Assembly (NCBI RefSeq): GCF_900496995.4 | Contig: NC_044006.1 | Coordinates: 58,883,204 to 58,947,203, forward strand | Length of the DNA stretch: 64,000 nucleotides | Source of the DNA: Aquila chrysaetos chrysaetos | Taxonomy: Eukaryota; Chordata; Aves; Accipitriformes; Accipitridae | Direction of reading: 5' to 3' | Part shown: one piece after another, positions 35,931 to 48,929 of the stretch | Layout of the letters: each line of letters begins with the position of its first letter | Numbering within the stretch: the stretch's first letter is position 1 | Program-made: the position numbers and the translations under genes | Notes under the pieces: generated by a model | Seen by the model: only the letters and a program-made list of their open reading frames with translations | What the model was told of the DNA's origin: nothing | The model's database searches: none

Positions 35931-38900
35931 CACTATGGATTTGCATTCTCTTCTCATAAGCTGTGTATGAGACAGTGATGGAATGGAGACTGTGGAGCTC
36001 CCAGAGAGGCAGCGTTTGGGGGGAACAGCTACAGGCGTGAGTCCAGACTGGTTCTCCTCATCAAAGCAAAGTGTGCTGCCGTCTCACTGTACATGTGCTT
36101 TGCCTGTTTTAATAAATCAGCTGGAGAATGGATTTTTTTTCTTTTTTATCTCATTGGGAAACATTTTGCTGCTTAGTCTTGAACCTGGAGGCTATTTTTA
36201 ATTTTAAGAGGATTTCTCTCTTGATGAGGTGATAACCTAAAATGGCACAGAAGGATCTGATGCAGCATGTTTTCATTCAGGGGCTCTGTTTTAAAGTCAA
36301 GCCTAGTGATAGAAAAAGGCAGCTTGAAAAGAAATTGTCAACTTTATAGACCTAAAGATGTTCACTTTTCTGCACATGTGTATTTATGGTTTTGAACATC
36401 ACACTACAACTTATATGCCAAAGAAATACTTGGATCCCATGCAGTCCTCCAATGGGTTATACATTTCCAGACTCTTATTGTATATGTAGAAATACACATA
36501 CTGCATAAAGAGCATCTCAGAGAAGAAGCTAGGGAAAGCTGCCTGGCAGAGGACAGGAGGGGATTTGAGGATGGACTCCTAACAAAACACTGAAAAAGAT
36601 TGGCACTACTGACAAGGTTAAAGCCCAAACAAAAGCAAGAGGGCAGAAGGAATGTCACCGGGTTAGGAAATACGCACTGACAGCTAATACTGTTGCTGTG
36701 GATGGATGTTTCGGGCACAATAGTTGGTAGCTGTCCCAGGACCAGCACAATTGGTGCTTCTGCCCTACAAACAGCTGGTTGTGGGTGGTGAAATTGCTGC
36801 CTTAAAATCAAGTCAGGCCACTACCATCCTTTTCTTTTCCCTTATTGTTTCTCTCTAGAATGACTGTGACTTCCAGGGGCGTCTTTAATAATGTTTCCTT
36901 GGCACATGCACCAGAGGTATCTCTAATTTTTTCACTTTGTTTCCAGAATTGCTGCCTATTTCTTTCTGTTTGCAGCCCCTACCCTTGCCCCAAGGACATG
37001 ATAGCAGGCTGTGAGCTTCTGGAATCAAGAATCAGTCCCTTAACTGCCATAAAAAGTAAAAAAAATCAATCTCAGTGAACTTTGGCATCTAATTGGTGTG
37101 AACGAGATGAAAGGGATAGCTGACTTCTGTGACCTCTGCAGGATAATTGTGTATCATGAGTTGTGTAAATAAAGGGGTGTGCCATAGCTGCAAAAATGGG
37201 AATTGACACCATTTTGCTCTTTAACAACATCCACTGGTATGTCATCCAAGTACATTAACATCTGTCACCGTTCATTTCTCTTCTGCTTACCTCCCACATA
37301 CTTCGTTTATGTGCATGATGCAACTTGGTGAGTTGAAAAGTTTGATGCTTAGAATTGTTGAAACTCTTGTTCCAGCTTATTTTCATAAATGCAAGTGTAA
37401 TTATTAGTCTGCTGATACTCTTTCCATCTTTACTAGAGCAAGACAGCTGAACAGAGTCAGCGGAACACCTGGGCACGCTCCTCCATGTGTTGCTGTATTG
37501 GAACTTGTAAGAGGGGCACATTGACATAGATCTACATTACAGATAAGATACTTATCAAAGGAATAGGTTCTTCAGTGGTGCAAACTGCCATGTACATTGT
37601 TAGGACTGAGGTCTGCTCTCTGATGTTTGGTTGTTTTTTTTTTTTAAATTCTTTTGAATTGATTTTGTGGTATTTCTTTCTCAATCAAAAATGAGTAGTA
37701 TTGAAAAGGCTTTGAGCTAAATGGGTTTTATGTTATACACTTGTGAAAGAAGTATTATTCCCATGTTTTCATTTCATTAAAGCTTTTGTGTCTGGCTGTA
37801 AACCAAGCTTGTGCCATGTTTTACTCCTCATGGAAAGTTTCAGAGCAATCCAAGCTGAAGTGCATCGTCTTGCTACATTGCTTCAGTCAATTCAAAAGTT
37901 GAAATGTTCATGCTTGTGTTTTAAATTACATATTTAAGCCTCTTTCTTCTGGAGTTGAGAAGAAGGTCTAACACAGACAGTATGAGCTTGCTTTCCCTTC
38001 CCTTGGTTAGGATAGAGAGTTATCCTATTGCATAGAGAAGCTGTATGGTACTAATTATGCTGTAGGAAAGCTAGCACATACTGTGTGTGTGCTGGAGCTC
38101 GATTTGTTCTGCTCTCATCTGGTCTGTGGGAATTTATTTGGCAGTTGAAGGGATGTTTGAGCTGGCTGTTAAGTACTACGGGAGCATTAGACAAATGGGA
38201 CTGAAGGTACTGTTCAGGAGAAGGTCTGTCCAAACATCTGTCTTGCTAACTAATTATACTTAATATAGTTATACTCAGTAAACCTTTTGCTAAGAAGTTT
38301 GACTCTCCTTTTACAGCTGCAGTTATGCTGTAAAGCTTTTAGTACAGGTACAGTCATACTTCTTATGCTGGTACAAGGCAGCATGTACTTCTATAAGCAT
38401 CCTAAATAAGAATTGGAATATAGGCTAACAACATAAGTACTTTTACCATGATATATCCAGATCCATGTTAAGACAGACAGGAAATACGAGTTTATGCTGG
38501 CACTGTTAAAATGGCAACACCTTTTAGTTTCACAGGGACTAATCTGTGTGAGTCACTGATGATGAAAAGGTTATGCTTGAAGAATCTGGTTCAATAACTA
38601 TTGTATTTACATGGAGCCTTTCCTGGGCTTTGGACCAAATTTTAATTTCTAACTTAAGGTATTTGTAAGTTAGAAGATATTTCAAATGCCTCTGGATTTC
38701 TTTTGATGTGTTAAATGTGTTCCAAAGTCAATAATGGTTCGAACGAATGGATTGTGCTTGACAGAGTGGACTTCAGAAATAGTACAATTTATTTTTTACC
38801 ACTGTAAATCTTTGCTATGGGAAAGTCATAGTTAAAGCCAAACCTGATTGTGTCTGCAGGGAGGGCAATGCAAGGGAAGTAGATGAGACCATTTTCTACT

Positions 38901-39629
38901 ACAGTGATTAAAAAACAGAGCAGTGCACTTTAGGCTGTGAATTAGTTTGGAAAGGTAACGTTTCAAGTTGTGGAATAAGCGAGAAGGGACTAAAGCACTT
39001 ATTGTGAGCAGCTTGCTTAAACACAACATTAAGCTACATGGGAGGTCTGTTTAAAATCACTTTGTTTAGCAAAAAAGCAACAATTAGGATTACAAACGTT
39101 TTGCCTGTTAACATCTAAAACTAATTTCCTGGCTGTGACTTCATGGCAATATCTGTAACATATGAAAGACCTAAACCCAAACATTGGTCAAAAATCTAGA
39201 AAATATCCAGAAGTATGTTTGTATGTGATCCCTGGCTGGTTTCTTTGAACTATCTCAACTTTTCGGCCTCTCATTTTCAGGATAAGCTGTAAAATGTAGC
39301 TTTCCAGTTATGCCTGGATGTGAAATTATGTTTTCTAGGAGCTGGCAAGTCCTGTAACTGTGCAGACTCTCTTCTATAGTTGCCCCATGTAATGAGAGAA
39401 CATGTGTTTGGAAACATCATAAGAGGTTAAGTACATTGGCCTTCCTTCCGACCACTCCTTCCTCCCAGAAGTCTCAGATGCTGCTTGTAGGGTTTTGCTC
39501 TAGAGCACAGCCCCTGTCTTTATTTGGGCTGTGGCTGCCTTGCAAGAGCTATGCCTGCCCTGGTGCTCACCAGGCTCAGCGAGTGCAATTCTCTCTGAGC
39601 AGGGTTTCAGCAGGGTTTCTGTTTTGCTC
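35931..39629. other. AT-rich intergenic, no supported gene
   Basis: No gene is recognised. The minus frame 36404-36811 (135 codons) has no family resemblance and lacks supporting structure. A stretch near 38330-38520 with repeated TATGCTGG(T/C)A(C) words may be old transposon sequence. Confidence 0.45.
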
Positions 39630-39800
39630 ACAGCTTGTGCAGAGTGCAGCAACTCATTTACTCCCTGACTTGAGTTACTGTGATCCTATTAAGTCGCAGC
39701 TGCATTCTTTACATTGGCTGCCTATAAAGCACGGATTAATTTAAACTGGTAATTTTGATTTTTAAAGCGCTTAATAGCATAAAGGTTGGCTATGTTTGAA
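39630..39800 (+). repeat. Degraded LINE reverse-transcriptase C-terminal fragment (L2/CR1-like)
   Basis: In one frame the stretch reads LVQSAATHLLPDLSYCDPIK, then SQLHSLHWLPIKHGLI. After a stop or shift another frame reads FKALNSI. This matches the conserved end of LINE RTs of the L2/CR1/Rex type (LQNAAARLL, then D-x-I-x-P-x-L-x-x-LHWLP, then FKxLxLVYKAL). It is a fossil; I do not claim a more exact family. Confidence 0.65.
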
Positions 39801-40650
39801 GATCATCTCTAGCCTTCACCTTCTGGGCATCTGTGGTTGGCCACGGTTCACTGCATAATGTTTCCCACCCTCTCGCTCTAAATTGGGATGTATACTCATC
39901 ATTATAAGGGTGCAACCTGCTTTATTTCTCACCATTTTGAAAAAGTTTCTTTTTTTTTTTAGTGTGTAATGGAATTTGATTACTAACAACAGCTCTGTAC
40001 CTTCTTTCCCCCCTTCTTTGAAGTCGTTTGACAGGAATCCAACAAATGCTGCCTTAGCAATCTTGCTAATAAGTGTATAGCTGCTCAATGGTAAAGCAGG
40101 GCACTGTGCCTTTGGCGAAGGTCTGGATAACGAGCCCTGCTCAGCAGCACAGCAATGTACGGGACAGCAGCTCTTCTCTGGAGGTCCGTAAGTACAGAGA
40201 CCCATTTTGGGAGAGCATTTTGTGTTTAAAACGCTTGTATTCTAATCTTCCAGAAGAATGTTCAAAGCATGAGCCTGCAACTGCAATATATATATGTCAG
40301 ACTGGGTGACTTCTAGGACATCAGCTGTGATCTGCTCTTTCACTGCAGCGGTGGTTGCATCTAAAGGACTGGTGAGACAGCTGATGCACCTTCCCCAAGA
40401 AGGCCAGTTAGAGCTCTGTTCAATAACCTAAAGGCTGGACTGAGGGTCCTAACCCAACCCCCAATGCTTGAGAAGAAAGAAGCTGCTTCATAGTGGATCT
40501 GAAGAGAATGACAGGCTCTTTATATCCATCTCATCTGAAAAGCTTGTTTCTTTACGGATTAGCCCTCCCTCCCCCTTGCCCAAATGTACCTGTGAAAACA
40601 ATTATCTGTTTTAAGCCACACTACTTAGTACTCTGAATGAAGTCAAAAGG
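39801..40650. other. Intergenic, no supported feature
   Basis: No gene or repeat family recognised. A T run lies near 39950-39960. Confidence 0.45.
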
Positions 40651-40654
40651 TGTG

Positions 40655-40735
40655 TTTGTGGGGAGTGTGTCTGATGAAGAGACTGTGTTAAGAAGGTGGG
40701 AGATCAGCAGGCTACATACTGCATGAGGAAATGTT
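40655..40735 (+). repeat. Dispersed direct repeat, copy 1
   Basis: This ~80 bp segment is repeated at 41949-42022. Shared words are TTGTGGGGAGTGTGTCTGAT, then GTGGGAGATCAGCAGGCTAC, then GCATGAG. Copy 1 has about 10 extra bases in the middle. Confidence 0.85.
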
Positions 40736-41948
40736 TCGGGGTGTGTCAGAAGAAAACCCTGTCCAAATAAACAGTGTTTCCACAGACTGGTTTGGGTCAC
40801 AGAAACAGCTTATTTTGATGATGAAAATGTTCCATGTGTCCATGCTCCTACTCAGAGTCTTTTCTGTATTAACATACTGCCATATGATGTGAGCCCAGCA
40901 GTTTAATTATGTTTTGCATGGGTATCTCCTTGAAGCTTTTATTGCGTTGTTTTTAAAGATGCTGGGGTTTTTTAATGGGGTGCTATCACTCTGCTCTCTA
41001 GGATGATCAGTTCTGTCTGCTTTGCTCTGCTTCTAATCTTATACCACAGTACCTTTCACATTATTTCAGGTGAGAAGGGGACTATTATAAAATGCTTTTA
41101 TGGTGCTGTCAACATATTTTATGCCTTTCCTTCTGCATCATAATCTTTATGGTCTGAGATTTTTCTCTGCTCCTTAAGAGAAATCCATATGGTACTGTCC
41201 TCCCTGACCTTAGAGCAGCTGCAGTTAATGCCAAACCCAGGAACATGCAGCAGACGCCCCTCCCTCATGGATCTCGTAGAGCATGGTCTCAGTAGCTTCT
41301 CTGTATTTTGTTCCTCATTCTCAGCTTTATTCCTCTGCTGGCCCCAGTACTGTCTCTTCCTTGCTGCTTCAGAAAAGGTTTTTTGGTTTATGCCCTTCCC
41401 TTACACTAAACCCTCGTTGCTACAATCTGTGGTGCGAGTTTCTTTCTCTCCCTAGAAGTAAATGAATTGCTTCTCTTATCAGATTAGTCCTGCTCGATTA
41501 ACTCCTCTATCAAGGAAGCTAGGTGCTCAACATTGATCCTCCTGGGAAGGTGAGAACTTGGAGCACTGTGGTGGGACGCTGCTCAGTGGCTTATTATGTG
41601 TCTGTCAGATGCCATCATTTGTGGAGGGCTTGTGCAGGCAAGCAGTTGTGCAACGGTGTCGGAGCAGCCTTCTGCCTGCCCCGCGTTTGTCCCTAGCTGC
41701 CAAGTTTTGGGTGGAGCAGGCAGCGTCTCTCCATCTGTCCCCACTCAGTCTTCCCTTGTGTCTTTTTTTTTCCCTCTCCTCTTTACAAATTGAGTCACCA
41801 GAGGACTAAACTGGGTGGCTTTATCCACTTTGTCCTGCAGTTTGCTGGCAAACAAGACAGTTACAGGTCTACCAGTCAATGAAGGGGGAAGGAAGAGAGG
41901 AATACCAACACAGACAATAAGCCACATGCACGTTTTCCTAAACTGTGG
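40736..41948. other. Intergenic between the two direct-repeat copies
   Basis: Mixed sequence without a recognised gene. Frames at 41189-41455 and 41558-41809 have no family resemblance. Confidence 0.45.
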
Positions 41949-42022
41949 TTGTGGGGAGTGTGTCTGATGAGGGGACTGGTGTGGGAGATCAGCAGGCTAC
42001 ATAATGCATGAGAAAGTGTTTA
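41949..42022 (+). repeat. Dispersed direct repeat, copy 2
   Basis: Second copy of the segment at 40655-40735, about 1.3 kb away in the same orientation, with an internal deletion of about 10 bp. Confidence 0.85.
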
Positions 42023-43995
42023 GAAAACACTTAAATAACAGGGAGAGACCATCTATTTTCTTCCACTTGCTAACGCTCTGAGAGCTGCACTTGTCAGCAG
42101 CCCCAGGAGCCGTCTCAGCCCCGTAACACACTTCGGCTGCCTCAGAGCAAAACAGTACGAGGGTAAGCAGGGAGCTGCAGTTCAGTTTTGTGCGGCTAGT
42201 GGCTGACAGGGGAAGCGCCACGAGAAGCGATACAGGATTTTTTTAAGGACATTACTTAAATCCAGGATGCAGTTTCAAACACCACAATTCCTCAAGTAAC
42301 ACTAGCTCGTACAGAAAGCACGTTCTTCTCCCTCTATACTGGGGCCTCCAAAAGCACCACTGTACAGCTGGGTCCAGTTCTGAGGCTACAAATGTATACT
42401 CAGTTTTTCCCTTTCCGACAGATCCAGTGCCATCCAACTCTTCGGCACCCTGGGGTGTAAGCGCAGCCCAGCGCAGAGATGCTGCAGCTTGCGGCATGTG
42501 AAACAACTTGGAAACTTCTGCTCCAGAGCACTTTACGATGTAACCAGATCAAACTATCATTTTTCCTTCCACACAGAGCTTTGCTATGACTGAAGCATGC
42601 TCATCATTGTGCTTAACTAAAAGCAGATGGTTTCCATTGTACCCTATAAAGAGATGATCATAATTGCACAGTACAATTTGATATTTTAACAGCCTCCCAC
42701 CCCAAATACAAAGTCTTTGGCGTAGCTGATGCACAAATAAACTTCTGTCTAAGACTGACTACTGAACTAAGTGGAAATACTTAAGAGTAAAGCCCTTCAA
42801 GGCAAACAGTGCGAAGGAAGATAGGGCCCTGACCCAGAGTGTGAAGTTCAATTTAGCATTATGTGCCAGGTTAAAGTAGGCACTAATTAATCAGACCTGC
42901 TTGGGTAGAAAGGATTCTTATGCATCACTTGAATCCAAGCTGCTGGGGTAAGCAGGCACATCTCGGAAATATGGGACTTTCTCTTAACAAGAATCAAACA
43001 TGACCCTGTTATCCTCAGGTGGTGGGAGGCAAACTAGAATTGTTGTCAGCCCAGTAACTGCAGGTAGCCTGTGCATCTGCCTTGGTATGCCAAACGTGCT
43101 GTAGACATTAGAGCAACTGAGATATTCTTGTAACAAAATATTTTTATGCATCCATTTAAAAATACATAAAATGGAAAAGAAAGCAGAGTGCTCTAGCTTT
43201 GGGCTTCCTACACAGAGGCAAGGTGAAATAACAGAAATGGAGAAATGTAATGAGTTAAATCACCTTCCAGGCTTGTATGCAAGTGCCAAACATCTTCAAA
43301 TCTCAAGATTCTCACAAGCGCCATTTATTCCAATAGGATACACATCACTAAATAAAATGAGTCACTATGAATGAATCAGATTGAGTGGGAACAAAGTAGG
43401 AGCTCTATAAACTCAAAAGCATATTGGGCAATAACTAGAACGCCTGCAAATATTCAGAGCACTAGGTAAGAATGAATTTATGCCAGCTTGCAAAGAAGTA
43501 TTTTTTGTACCTTAATACTTACAACCAAATAATTATTTTATGTCATATCACTGATGGAGATGAGACTAGAAGCTGTGAAAAGGGAATATCATTAGGAAAA
43601 CTAAGATCATAATATTGTTTACTTCGGGAAAAGAGAAAAGCAGTTACTATTTTATTGAAGTTATAGCAACAACTACAGCTAAGTAGCTGCGTGCTCATTT
43701 TGAAACTGCATTCTGTTCAAACAGCAATTATTACATTTTTTTTTATTAGACAGTAAATGGATGGCTAGGAAATTCTCAAAACAGAAACCTGTAAATCCAT
43801 TTATAAAATGTGACTGACAATCAAGAAGCATCACTTTAACAGATGATTTTTTCTAAAATTAGGCATTACAAAAAATGGAATAGGTCATTCTGTCTGGCTT
43901 AAACCATTTTGATTATTTTGTTAAATCAGGAAAGGGAATATTCAATTTAACATGTGCAAAAGCTAATATTTACATTGTTCAGTACATAGAGGCAG
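42023..43995. other. AT-rich intergenic, no supported gene
   Basis: No gene recognised. A T run lies at 43737-43744. Frames at 42252-42506 and 42549-42734 (minus) show no domain. Confidence 0.5.
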
Positions 43996-44300
43996 GATCG
44001 CATTAAGAGAAACTGAAAGAGGAAGAGAATAAACTATTCTCAGGGTCCACTGTAGATAGAACAAATATTAATGGGCTTAAATTGTAGTAATGTAGAGTCA
44101 GGTAAGGTATTAGAAAAAATCTTTCTAATGATATAGCTAGCGAGGCATGGGAAGGAACAGCACAGGGAAGTAATGGAACTACCCTCCCTGGAAAAGATTA
44201 ATCCAATTTTCACCAATGTTTATCTACAGTTGAACTGCTCTGGGACAGACTACAACTATCTCTTCAAGTCCTTTCCAGCCCTGTTTTCTAACACTTTTAA
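43996..44300 (+). repeat. Old CR1 LINE 3'-end fragment, plus strand
   Basis: Words follow the order of an old CR1 3' end in sense orientation. GAATAAACTATTCTCAGGG and CCACTGTAGATAGAAC come first, followed by AATGGGCTTAAATTGTAGTA. Next are TATTAGAAAAAATCTTTCTAA (the FF-x-N segment), then GGAACTACCCTCCCTGG. The tail is CTGGGACAGACTACAACTAT with TCCTTTCCAGCCCTGTTTTC. It is diverged and non-coding. Confidence 0.8.
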
Positions 44301-46604
44301 TAAGGCTATTGTTAGTGATTTTAATCTCACACAAATCGCCTTTGCCACTTGAAGATGCTGCTCTCAAGCTCTTCCTGAATCACTTGTTCATGCACATTCC
44401 CTTGTTGTAGCATGAAAGTAGGTCTCTGGTCAGTCTCATGCAGGAGTAAACCAGCATCATTGTCCAGATTAGATTAAAGACAGCACACTGCTCTGTCTAT
44501 GCAGCCTCTGCTCTTTGCTACCACATTGCATTGTAAAGGATATGCTGATTTCCAGAAACAATACCTGCCATACAGAAATCAGGACAGAAAGGAAGAGATG
44601 AAACGGACATCTCCTGTAAGTTAACTGCTCTCTGTTGTTTTTTTTTCTTTTTTTTTTCCCCATTAAATATATGAGAGTTTGAAAAAACCAGGTGGACAGC
44701 ACATATAGAGCAGACACTGGATACAGGTGGGGTATGGGACCATCAGAATGCAATGAACCCACTCAATGCTGGGACTTGCTAACTAGTATTACATTGGAAA
44801 AGAAGAGGTAAGCACAAGGGAGGGAGCTGGAAATTCAGATTATGCATTTAGGTTATGTAGTTGACATAGAAAAATATTGTTTCCAAGAATTTTTAATTTA
44901 AACATTTCTTTTGCCCCAGTCCTTGCATTAACAAGGCAGTTGGATCTCCTACCTTGAGTATCATTATTGCCTTCAGGTTTTCTTCAGGTGAGAGGGACAG
45001 AAAACATTTTATCAGAAAAGATATTATTTTCCTATGAATTCTCATGTACACAATTCTACTAAAGGTCCTTCAGCTGCTTGCTGAAGTCAGCAATGCCTGT
45101 CAAACACAGTGTGCCCTGTAGCAAACTCCACAAAGAGAAATGGCAATCACCCTTATCAATGCAGAAGAGGCAGGAGGGAAACATCACCAGGTAGATGGCT
45201 TGGGGATGCCCCTGTGTCGAGAGGTTGGGATGAGGAGGATGCCCACAGGTACCAGCAGGGTCTTGTAAATCTCGGCTATGTAGCTATATGAAGACAACTT
45301 GGAGTGTCAGCTAGAGAATAGTGCTGTAGGGGACTGCAGGAGTAAACCACCGCTTCAGAAGTCAGGGCTGGCTTAAAACTTACATGTAGTATACTTACTG
45401 GAAAGTTGAATCTGAGCATGTCCAGAAGTCTTAGGATAAAAGAGAGGAAAGCCTAACTAAGTAACACTTCAGCTGTTGAACAGTTTGTTGAAGCAGGAGA
45501 ACTGGAGCAGGTTTTTATATCTGGCACGTTGTGCTGGTTTTGTGTATTAGAAGCTTTCATTTTAAGCTGTGAGGGAGGTGGCACTGAGAAATTACCTACG
45601 AACAACCACGTACATCTGTATTATAAAAGCAGTGCAAGAATTTGGCAGCCTGTTCAGAGGGCTTGGTAGAAGGTTCGCGTGGCATGCACAGAGAACCAGC
45701 CAGGGAGCTTGCTGTCTACCGTGGCTAATGTGTCCATGTAACTTGAGCAGCATTCCTTGAGCACCATGTTCATACTAAACCCTAAACAGCTGGAGCAGCT
45801 GTGTGAAGTGCACGCTTAGATTAATACTAGAGACATCATTAAGTGAGTAATTAAGAAGCTGAATCTCTCCCCTCCCTATCACTTCACCTACCTGCAATAG
45901 AATAGCTCCTCCACCATCTTCCCTGTGGGGAATGTCTACTTTATCATTAATTCTGTCATCTGTATTTTACAGGTAAAAATATTGCTGAAAATATTGTCTT
46001 GCTACATCTGTGGAATAAACTGAAAGGAACTGAAAAGTATTGTGTATGTGAAAAACACATGTATTAAGAGAATTAAAAGTTAGTCACAATGAAGACAGAA
46101 AGACCCTTTTCTGCCATTTGCCCACGACGTGCGGCACAGGCTGTATCATGTGCTGAAAGCCCTGACAATCAGAGCCTTGAAATTCTAGAAGAAGAAAGCC
46201 CTCCTTCCTCCCCATGAATTATTTGGGCTTATTCCCAAGTACTTTTTAAATAACTGGTTTAGCGTAACATATTACACACATTAGCAAACTTCTGCCAATC
46301 CTTCTCTCAATTAACTATTGTGGACGATCTTCCTGGTTTTGTAGTGATATTAGGATTTAGTCCATAGAATCGTCAATTACAAACCTCCGTATTTGCTCTC
46401 AGAGCACAATCTAAGCCCCAAAACCCAAAGGCTAATGTTTCAAGCCACTTAAAGTAAGCATGGAAGAAGCAGGGTAAATCTAATGAAAAAGTTTTAAGTT
46501 TCTTCTTATTTTTTCCTTTGCGATATAGGCTCCATGTTCATTTTAACATCCAAAATTCATCTGTGAGTGATCAAAACCATAGTTGAAACACAAGAACAAA
46601 GGAT
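44301..46604. other. Intergenic spacer downstream of PIP4K2A
   Basis: Unique-looking AT-rich sequence with a T/TTTTC run near 44637-44660. No gene is recognised. Part of it could belong to a longer 3'UTR isoform. Confidence 0.45.
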
Positions 46605-48848
46605 TTACCTAGTGAGTCATCAAAGTGCTTTATTTTATAAAGCCTTGCTCATGTTTGGAGTGTAATCTAAGCACTAAAATATACAATAACGAGTCTTCCT
46701 TGCCTTGTCCAAATAAACAGTTTATCAACAGGAATGAGTGACAAAACTGCTACACAGACAAAAAGAACACTCTTCTGTAAATGTCTAAAACTGTCTAAAA
46801 ATGTACACTCATTGGCCGCAATTAAATATGTACTCCAGATATGTGTACCTCATTTTTACTTCAGGGTCTCCCTGTGGCCTCATACTTTTAAGAAGCCACA
46901 GCATGCTTCAGAAAATGAAACTTGGCTGAGAATGCAGACAACTGGGGTATATAGGGAGAGGACAAAAAAAATATCAAGCCACAGTACCAACTTATTTAAA
47001 TACATACAATACAAAAGTATACACATACATTACAGTGCTGCAGACATCACTAAGTCAAATGTAACAAAAAATCCTGTAGGAAAGGTTGGGGAAAGGAGAA
47101 AAAAATTAGTACACAGCAACAGGTATAGTATTGCCTTTGGCCGCTGAAGAGAGTGTAATGGGTTGCTATTGTATAGGCTCCTCTGAAGTAAACCACTACG
47201 TACATTATGCGCAGTTGCAGGCTTAACAGCACTGACATTAGTTATGGAGAAGGCATGCTGGCACTCCTGATTTGAGTTATAAATGATGATGGGGAGGGTT
47301 TGACTTCTCTTACGTTGCCTACAAAATCTAACAATTTCAATAAAGAAATTTTAAAGGCACAGCTTTAGCACAGTGTATAAGTAGATAAACTTTTAAGCAT
47401 ATGTAAATTTGTCTCTTTCAAGCATGGAGTCTTTCAGGAAAAATACAAGAAGAGAAGAAATACAATGTTGTTGTTTAAAAATTTTAAACAAGTTAAACAT
47501 GATCAGCACAGTTTTAGGCAATGTACTATACAATCAAACTTGAGTAAACGGTAGGACAGGTCATTTTGATGCTAAAAGACGACCTTGGGAAAAATCCCTC
47601 TGAAATATCCTTTCTCATTTTATTGTAAAAGAGTCTATCACGGAGGTGAGCAAGACATTCACTTTAGTACACTACTGCACATTACACCTTGGAAGATGAC
47701 AAACATTACTTCATTTGTACTGCAAAATAACTTTACATGTAAACTCAAAAGTCATATATTGTACACGGCTCTGAAATTCAGAAATATCCCTGCTTTCCTA
47801 ATAATGTAAACAGTAAAATTCAGGGTTCATTTTTTGAGGGATAATCTATAATAAAATACCGCTCTTTCAACAGTACAACATAAGCATTTAAACTTCAAAT
47901 TCCCAGTAAATTACAAGGGAATGGAATTTCTATCAGTGTGCACATCTTTCATGATGGGTGAAAGATGAGCTACTATTGCCCAAAACTATGCGCTTCTTCA
48001 GATAAGCTTTTTTTCCACTTGTAACATTATTAGTTCCTATATTGCAAGAATATAAAACAAATGAAAACTTCAGGTAACAAAGTGAAATAAGCAAAGTTTT
48101 CCCTTAACATAAGTTTACTGTAGCAAAAATGTACATATAGCATGAATTACGTTAGCTCTTTGTAAGATAAGAGACGCCGGCTCTCAGATGTCTGAGAGAT
48201 TGAACTTCCTGATGCAATGTGCTGAAAAGAAGACAAAAATGGGAAAAAGAGAATAAAAAGGAAGAAACCCAACTGCTAGGAATGAAATGGGAAAAGCCTC
48301 CGGCACCAAGGGCTGTTGCAGCTGCTTTTTTAAGGAGTGCCAGTGTGCAGGGTGTAAGTGTAACATTCGCAGTAAGGTTTTTATTATTATCATCATCATC
48401 ATGAAGAATACTGTCATGTATCTTTTTAGTTCAAAAAATAAACTGATCCACAGTTTACAATTTGATATCAATATTGTAGATTAACATGCATTTACTCTTC
48501 CCCACCCCCACCCCACACCTCTTTGCTCATTTATTCCGTTTCAGCTGGTAGCATCAGAGTATTACTGTCACAGTGCACTCTGAGTAAGCTGTTCTATTTA
48601 TTTAATTTAACTTTTTTTTTTTTTTTTGCACACACAAAAGAGTCAGAAATAGCTAGAACTATGCTGGGAATATCAGGCAGCTGTTAAAGCGAGTACTCCA
48701 CCCCACTTCAGTCATCTTTGCCAGCAGATGTAAACAAAGGGGTTGCTTTCTGCAAGATGAGCGCTTCTCTGAGTTCCTTTTTTTCCCTACACTTGTAGCC
48801 ACTGCTGCTGTCCCCAGGTCTTGTGTCTGTCCTATGTAACATGATAGG
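46605..48848 (-). other. PIP4K2A: Probable PIP4K2A 3'UTR
   Basis: About 2.2 kb of AT-rich, intron-free sequence follows the stop codon, close to the length I recall for mammalian 3'UTRs of this gene. On the minus strand an AATAAA hexamer lies at 46634-46629 (reading AATAAAGCACTTT). About 25-45 nt beyond it is a GU-rich stretch (TTTGTTCTTGTGTTTC), the usual arrangement of a vertebrate poly(A) site. Earlier hexamers occur (minus-strand AATAAA near 47618, 48377, 48525 and 48596), so shorter isoforms are possible. Inside are an ATC/TTA simple repeat at 48377-48402 and a T run at 48611-48628. The end point is inferred. Confidence 0.5.
46629..46634 (-). terminator. Candidate poly(A) signal of PIP4K2A
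   Basis: The plus-strand TTTATT reads AATAAA on the coding strand. It is followed 25-45 nt downstream by a T/G-rich element at about 46575-46605. Cleavage would fall near 46600-46620. This is the most distal good hexamer I see before sequence that no longer looks like the transcript. Confidence 0.4.
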
Positions 48849-48929
48849 TTACGTCAAGATGTTGGCAATAAAGTCCAAGAAGCGCTTTGAATACTGTTCA
48901 GGATTAACAGTTGAAATTTCTGCGCCAGC
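48849..48929 (-). CDS. PIP4K2A: PIP4K2A last coding exon 10 (residues ~381-406 and stop)
   Basis: This 81 nt coding part starts after a CTGTATAG acceptor. It encodes 26 residues, AGAEISTVNPEQ then YSKRFLDFIANILT, followed by TAA. It covers the end of the specificity loop and the C-terminal helix of the kinase core. The ending matches the mammalian protein except for two residues (AN for GH) in the last six. The exon continues into the 3'UTR. Confidence 0.96.
   Translation of the reverse strand, partial: AGAEISTVNPEQYSKRFLDFIANILT

Noticed and set aside
36404..36811. A 135-codon minus-strand frame
   Set aside because: No homology that I can recognise and no supporting transcript signals. One such frame is expected by chance.
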